DNA from: Pelargonium nanum
Lineage: Eukaryota; Streptophyta; Magnoliopsida; Geraniales; Geraniaceae
Reading direction: 5' to 3'
Assembly (NCBI GenBank): GCA_036897485.1
Contig: JAYMTF010000838.1
Span: 1 to 29,426 of the forward strand
DNA length: 29,426 bases
The notes under the pieces were generated by a model that did no database searches, was not told the DNA's origin, and was given only the letters and a program-made list of their open reading frames with translations. Each line of letters begins with the position of its first letter. The first letter of the stretch is position 1. Shown piece after piece: positions 22,456 to 28,400 of this stretch. The position numbers and the translations under genes are program-made.

Positions 22456-25400
22456 CAACCTTCCAACTTAGCAGAGACAACCAGCCCTCAAAGTCAGCTT
22501 GATTCCAGGGATGACGTGAATTTGAGCTCTCAGTATCCTTTTGAAAGATTTTTGCTACCTGCATCAACCTGTGATACCTAGCTGGAGAAAAGTGAAAACC
22601 TAATGATGGAAGCCGAACAGAGATTCTTGTCGAAGGGTAGGACGGGTTCTCTAATCGAATCTGCGCATGATGACAAAATAATATTAATTGTAGCAGCTCA
22701 AGCTACTAAAACAAGAACACTTGAATGCTCACACCCCAACACACACATGCATTGATAAATATATGGTACAGTTTAAGGGGAAATGCCAAAGGATGTTACC
22801 TGTTGAAGCTTCAAGATTATGCCACACTTATCAATAACAGGCAAGAAACTAACACCGCTTAGACGAGCAGAACCAAGAGACTTATCCAATGAAGGTTGGC
22901 TCCAGTGATAGTCACCGTCAACCATAAAAGCAGATATATCACTCAAAACCAAATCAAACTGCAAATACATATCCAGTTCCTTTGATGATTCTAGTACATT
23001 GCCATCCTGTGCATTAAAAAATCTCTAGATAAATTGTAGATAAAACAAATTCATAGTGCAATAAATAGGAACTAATTCACTGCATTAACCTGTGAGCGAA
23101 TAACCAAGTTTCCCAAGTCAAGCAGAAGTTTTGTTGAATGGGAGTTATCTGGACAAAAATCAGTAGGAATTGTAATCTTAGGAGCGGCAATATCCAAGTC
23201 CAGCAGGAACCTACCAGCAAATTAGAATCACATAAAAATTACGAAGAAAATAAAATTAAATAAACTTTTTCATACAACCAATAAAAATGCCATTATACTG
23301 ATGTAGCACAAAAAGACAAATTGTTTCTCAAGATAACATGATTTGTCAAAAGAAACTCTCTCTCTCTCTCTCTCTCCCTCCTTATATTGATGTGAATGAT
23401 CTGAATTACACAGAACTTTCTTAGTTACAATATATTTCTTAATTTGACTAACGTCTTTTCTAGTTCTATTACAATTTAGAATAGCACCTTCAAACTCCCT
23501 CTCAAGCTAGAGCATGTAAATCAAATCAACGTGAGGGCTCAGATTTTCTCTTCTTTTTTAGGACTTCTGGTAGCATGAATTGGTTGTTGGACTTGATCTC
23601 AATGACAAAACTAAAGACATGCATATTTATAGGTAAAAAAATTTCTCACTGAAGAAAACAATAAACAAACATATCAAGGAATACGTAAGAGTACTGAACC
23701 AAACAGGAGGACCAAAGTAACCACAGTTTTTCAACATATCAATGATCTTCCCAAAGTAACCACAATTTTTCAAAATATCAATGATCTTCCCAAATCAATC
23801 AACTTGCAGTTCCAGGATGCCTAATATCTATCAAAACTGACTTGACTCCAACCCAAAAGCTTAAGCTAATAGGTGGAGGGCCCAACTTGTATATCAAGTG
23901 GCAACAAACTTCACATTCTTTCGATGTGGGATACATTGACACTCTCCCTCACGTGCAGGCCGGATAACACGACGAACCTTGCACGTGGACTAAGAAGGGA
24001 GGCAACAATGATGGGTCACTAGGCCCAAACCAAACCAGCTCTGAATTTGATACCAAGTTAAACTTGACTCCAACCTAAAAACTTAAGCTCTGGGGTTAGT
24101 GTTAAGTTTAACAAAATGGAAGTATACTCATCAAAACAACCCCAGCCCCACTAAAAGCGGTACTAAGGAATCCATTGCAGAGATGTCTGTTATTATTGAC
24201 CAAAAAAATATAAAAAGACAAACAATAATTTTCTGAGCTATAACCATAATCACTACAAGAAATTCAAAACTAAGGGTAAAACCTGGTATGATCTTTCAAA
24301 GCTTGGTTCACTTGTTGCTGAGCAGTACGCTTGACACCATCAATTGTCATCTGGATTTAATTAAAGACAACCAGCATAGAATTTTTATTAAATTAAGCAA
24401 GCCAGAAAAAGTGCTAAAAAGAGAATGCAAGACACCCCTCACACCCTCAAAAGGGCTTAAGTCAAACTCAAGTTGGGTGATCATCACATGGAACAATGTC
24501 AAAAAATAACCTCCAAGGCTCCAACACACATTTCTTTATTTAAAATAATACCATAATTAATTAACTATAGCATCTACACGAATTACGAAACTAGAAGCAC
24601 AGTAGTTACCATTTATCAATTCCTTTGCGACACTAAATGTCATACTCTTTTCCTAGCATTATGTTTGTGTATTCAACATCCACGTGTCTGTTGGATACTC
24701 TGACCAAACCCTAAGAATATCAATCCCTGCTTTCCTATTACATGTTCTTTTAATGTCCATAAGAATCATTCAAATCTTTCTTTAATTTTTGTCACCTATA
24801 ACCTCCTGGAGTTCATGTTTGGCATACACTTAGCATTAGTTCCATAATTCCAAACTATCACATGCAATACATAGTTTTAGAATTTTAACTGTCAAAATGC
24901 AGTAATCCAGTGAACTCAGATAGCACTGGAAACTGAACAATACATTTCAGCAATATTCTAAGTACGAGAACCATGTAGAGACATACCTGCACAGCGGCTG
25001 CAGTTTCCAGTGCTATGGTCTGACTAACAGCAGCATCACTTTCAAAAAAATTGATAATTTGATCAACGGAATCCTTCAGATACTGGACAAAGATATACAA
25101 TCAGTAAAAGCACACAAATTCAAGAAATTTTCAAGTTAGAATAAAGGTACTAGACGCATACAGTCATGTAACAAGGAGAAGCTTTAGCTGCCAATCTCCA
25201 ATCGACCTTGGCATCAAATGGCTTATAACAAAAGACGCCAACTAAAGAATCATACGCAGTTGCACTCTGCATGAAGATCAGATCAGACTTAGGGCTCTAC
25301 AAGTAATTATTTACAACAAAGTAACTGATTTCTTAGGAAGAAACAATTCCATATACAATAAAACATATACTATATACCTCTGCAAGCAGGCCATCTGGTG

Positions 25401-28400
25401 ATGATAGCCGATATGAACCCAGTTTCATGTCAAAAACTTTAGTCTCTGGATACAGCTTTACAGAGCAATCAAGGTATTCACAGGATAATTCAGCAAGACA
25501 AATCTGTGCCCCATCAGTGAGTTTGGAAGCATTATGTTTCATGTGAATCTCCAAGGAAGTATGAAGAGAATCAGCCTTGTCACTACTTATTAGTGACTGC
25601 TCATCTTCTTCCTTGTAACCGATTATCTTATTTAACTGTTCCCAGTCTTCCTCTTTGAAATGAAATGGTTCGTTTTCATCCTTGAGGGAATTACTGTTCC
25701 GAAAGAGTAAATACAAATAATATATGTAAAGCATAAGTGGATGAAAATATTTAGTTGAGTATAAAGAGAAACCCTCTCAAGGTAAGACTGTTTACCGTCC
25801 AAATGACCACCATGGTTTCTTAGAGTTCTGTTTCTTGAAGTGGAGGTCTGATTCCACTGATTTTTCCACAAATTTGTGAGCCAACATCCTGAAGAACACC
25901 AAGTTATTGTGAAACTACTAAATTGAAAAGGGATGGCACATACACACACATGTATGGACAAAGGGTTGGTTCGTGGAACCATGTATACATGAATATTTTC
26001 TATATAGTTCTTCAACTTCCAAAACAAAAAGGGAAAAATAAATAAATATGTCAACTTTCTAGAACGCGTCAATATGTGTGAGGAGATAGAGCACACAAAC
26101 CGGAGGCCATAAAATAAATTGACTTAGATTGACACATTTGAACTTGTTGAAGTATCCCACTTTGAAAGCTGTGAATTTGAGAGAGAATAATTCATCTATT
26201 CACAACGGATAAAAGCTAAATTTATAGTACCTGGAGAATCAATAAAGATCCTAATGATTCTATCAATCCCTAATTACATCAATCATATATTCTACCACCC
26301 CCCACCCCCCCTCAAGTTGAAACGCAGATATCATATGCACCTAACTTGTTACAAATATACTCGATTCAAGGGCCCCTAAGTGACTTTTGATTATTGGATT
26401 TGGTAAACTCAATAACAATGACTCCTTTCACGAAACACTGGATGAGGCAATATGTAGGGGCGGTCTGATTGTCACATGTAAGCATCATTGGAGTCATTCT
26501 ACATAACTTTAATTCTTCTAGAAGTAGTTTGAACCATATGAGCTCACATATAGCATTGGTCATGGCTCGATATTCCGCTTCTGCACTTTATCTTTTCCAA
26601 GAAACTAAGTAACCTCCAAATAAGATACAACATCCTGAGGTTGACCTTCTATCAGAAGGACATCCTATCCAATTTGCATCTGAGTAACAACTCATCTCCA
26701 TATGCCCTTTATTCTCGTAGAGCAAACCTTTTTTAGGAGCTCTTTTGATATATTCCAAAATTTGAAGTGCAGCTTCCCATTGAGCATCAAGTTCAAAAAT
26801 TGAATCACTACACCCACAGCAAATGAGATATCTGATCAAGTTACTATGAGATAAATGAGTCTACCTGCTAGTCTTTGATACTTACCCTGATCAACTAGAG
26901 TCTCCCTTGTCTTAAAAGAAGTTTCACATTCGTATCCATTGGAGTGTCAACTGGTTCAGCATCTAATAGGCCAGCTTCCTTGAGAATGTCTAAAGCATAC
27001 TTTCGTTGACATATTGAAGTGGATTGGCATTGTATCCGTTTAAAGAGTGAACAAAAACTTATATGTACAAGGCAGGTGAGAACGTAAAGAGTAGTTGGTT
27101 GATGTCCTTACTAAAGCACCTGGCGGCTCTTAGGTCAGGTTCATTTGTAGCAAGATGTGCATGAGTTATATATGCTCCAAATTACAAGGGAATGATAACT
27201 CTAAATAATTGAGGATATGTTTAGTATTATTCCATTTTATTTGCATAAAACCAACTGTATATGTTAAGAAAAACACGACTTCATAAGACTTCACTAATTT
27301 CTTGTATGTTCTATCTTTTCTAACATTTTCAATGTCTAATACATTCCCCAAGTTTTCAAGTAAAAAAATTAAATCCATGTCTGGAGTTCAAAAAAAACGT
27401 GAAAACCTTCTAGTTCTAGGAGTACCAGCAAAATGCTTGCACGAGAAAGCTCATGAGAATACCCTAGGACATAAAAACACAAGTTTAGGAGCTGATATCA
27501 ACAGAAGAACAGTAGGGTTCATAATCAAAAGGACGGTGGACTCAAAAAATTGACACAATCTTTATGAACATAGGTAGGTATAAAAAGCTGAGAGTCTGAG
27601 GCATCAGATAGAAATAACAAAGGATACCGAGACAAACTGTAAACGACCAATATGTACATCAAAAATAGCATTTACATCTACAAGATAACAAAAATTACCT
27701 CCACTGAAGTATGAGATCAATATCAAGCTCACGATCTAGATCCTCAATCTCTTTGTTGTCATCAACGACAGCCCGACTGAGATCAGATTTAAGCAGTGAA
27801 GCATACAGAGAGATATATCTCTTACGTATCCTTGTATATTTCAGGACCTGCTCCCATGACAACTTCCCACTGCCACAAAATTGAAGTCCTCAGCATATGC
27901 AAAAACAAGTATGAAGTTCCTTAATGGAGAACTTAAAAGTTAAAAAAAAATCATAATAATAATAATAATAATAGTAATAATAATAAAAAAGTTCTGGTGT
28001 TGAACATTGCTCAAGCTACAGAAGCTATGAACACTTTTTTTTTATCGGCGAATAAATACTTGCATTAATAAAGCTGCACTCCACAAGGAAAGAGCTCAAG
28101 TATATACACCAGGACATACAAATAGGTAGCAAACGAACACTTCTATTCTGTAGGGAAATCCCTTATGTAAGAAGTTTCCACTGTTTCCTGTCATATTCAG
28201 CTCAGATATGCAGGCCAAGTCCAAGATTTTTTTGACATGCCCAACTCCCTTAACGTTCCCAGGCTCATTTATTTCATGTTCAAAGAGCGTTCTTGAGTTA
28301 GATGGCAAGTCCAGGTAACACAGGTACAAATTAAAGAGGCTTTGATTCATTACGAAGATTCAAGTCTATTTTATGGTTTTAATCAGCATGTGTAAGAGCA

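Larger units (their letters stand above)
23211..24282 (-). other. Intron with two LTR-element relics
   Basis: 1,072-bp intron. It holds a relic of the 1,160-bp family (23395–23530), a 39-bp tandem duplication (23712–23789), a truncated miniature LTR element (23838–24112) and a short (CT)n run near 23356–23378. Confidence 0.75.
25889..27698 (-). other. Intron with rearranged copia relic
   Basis: 1,810-bp intron. 26145–27180 is a Ty1/copia relic. 27190–27698 has open stretches on both strands, with no product I recognise. Confidence 0.75.

Noticed and set aside
24283-24350. ATG at the exon start as a separate translation start
   Set aside because: The previous exon joins in frame (AAAVQ before MTIDG), so it is an internal methionine.
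27302-27553. 83-codon plus-strand frame opposite a 70-codon minus-strand frame (27166–27378)
   Set aside because: Neither has a domain, a splice context that fits VPS13, or similarity to the copia relic next to it; likely chance or very old transposon DNA.
28096-28350. 84-codon minus-strand open frame
   Set aside because: It lies in the intron between two exons that join cleanly, overlaps the retroposon tail, and is not like VPS13.
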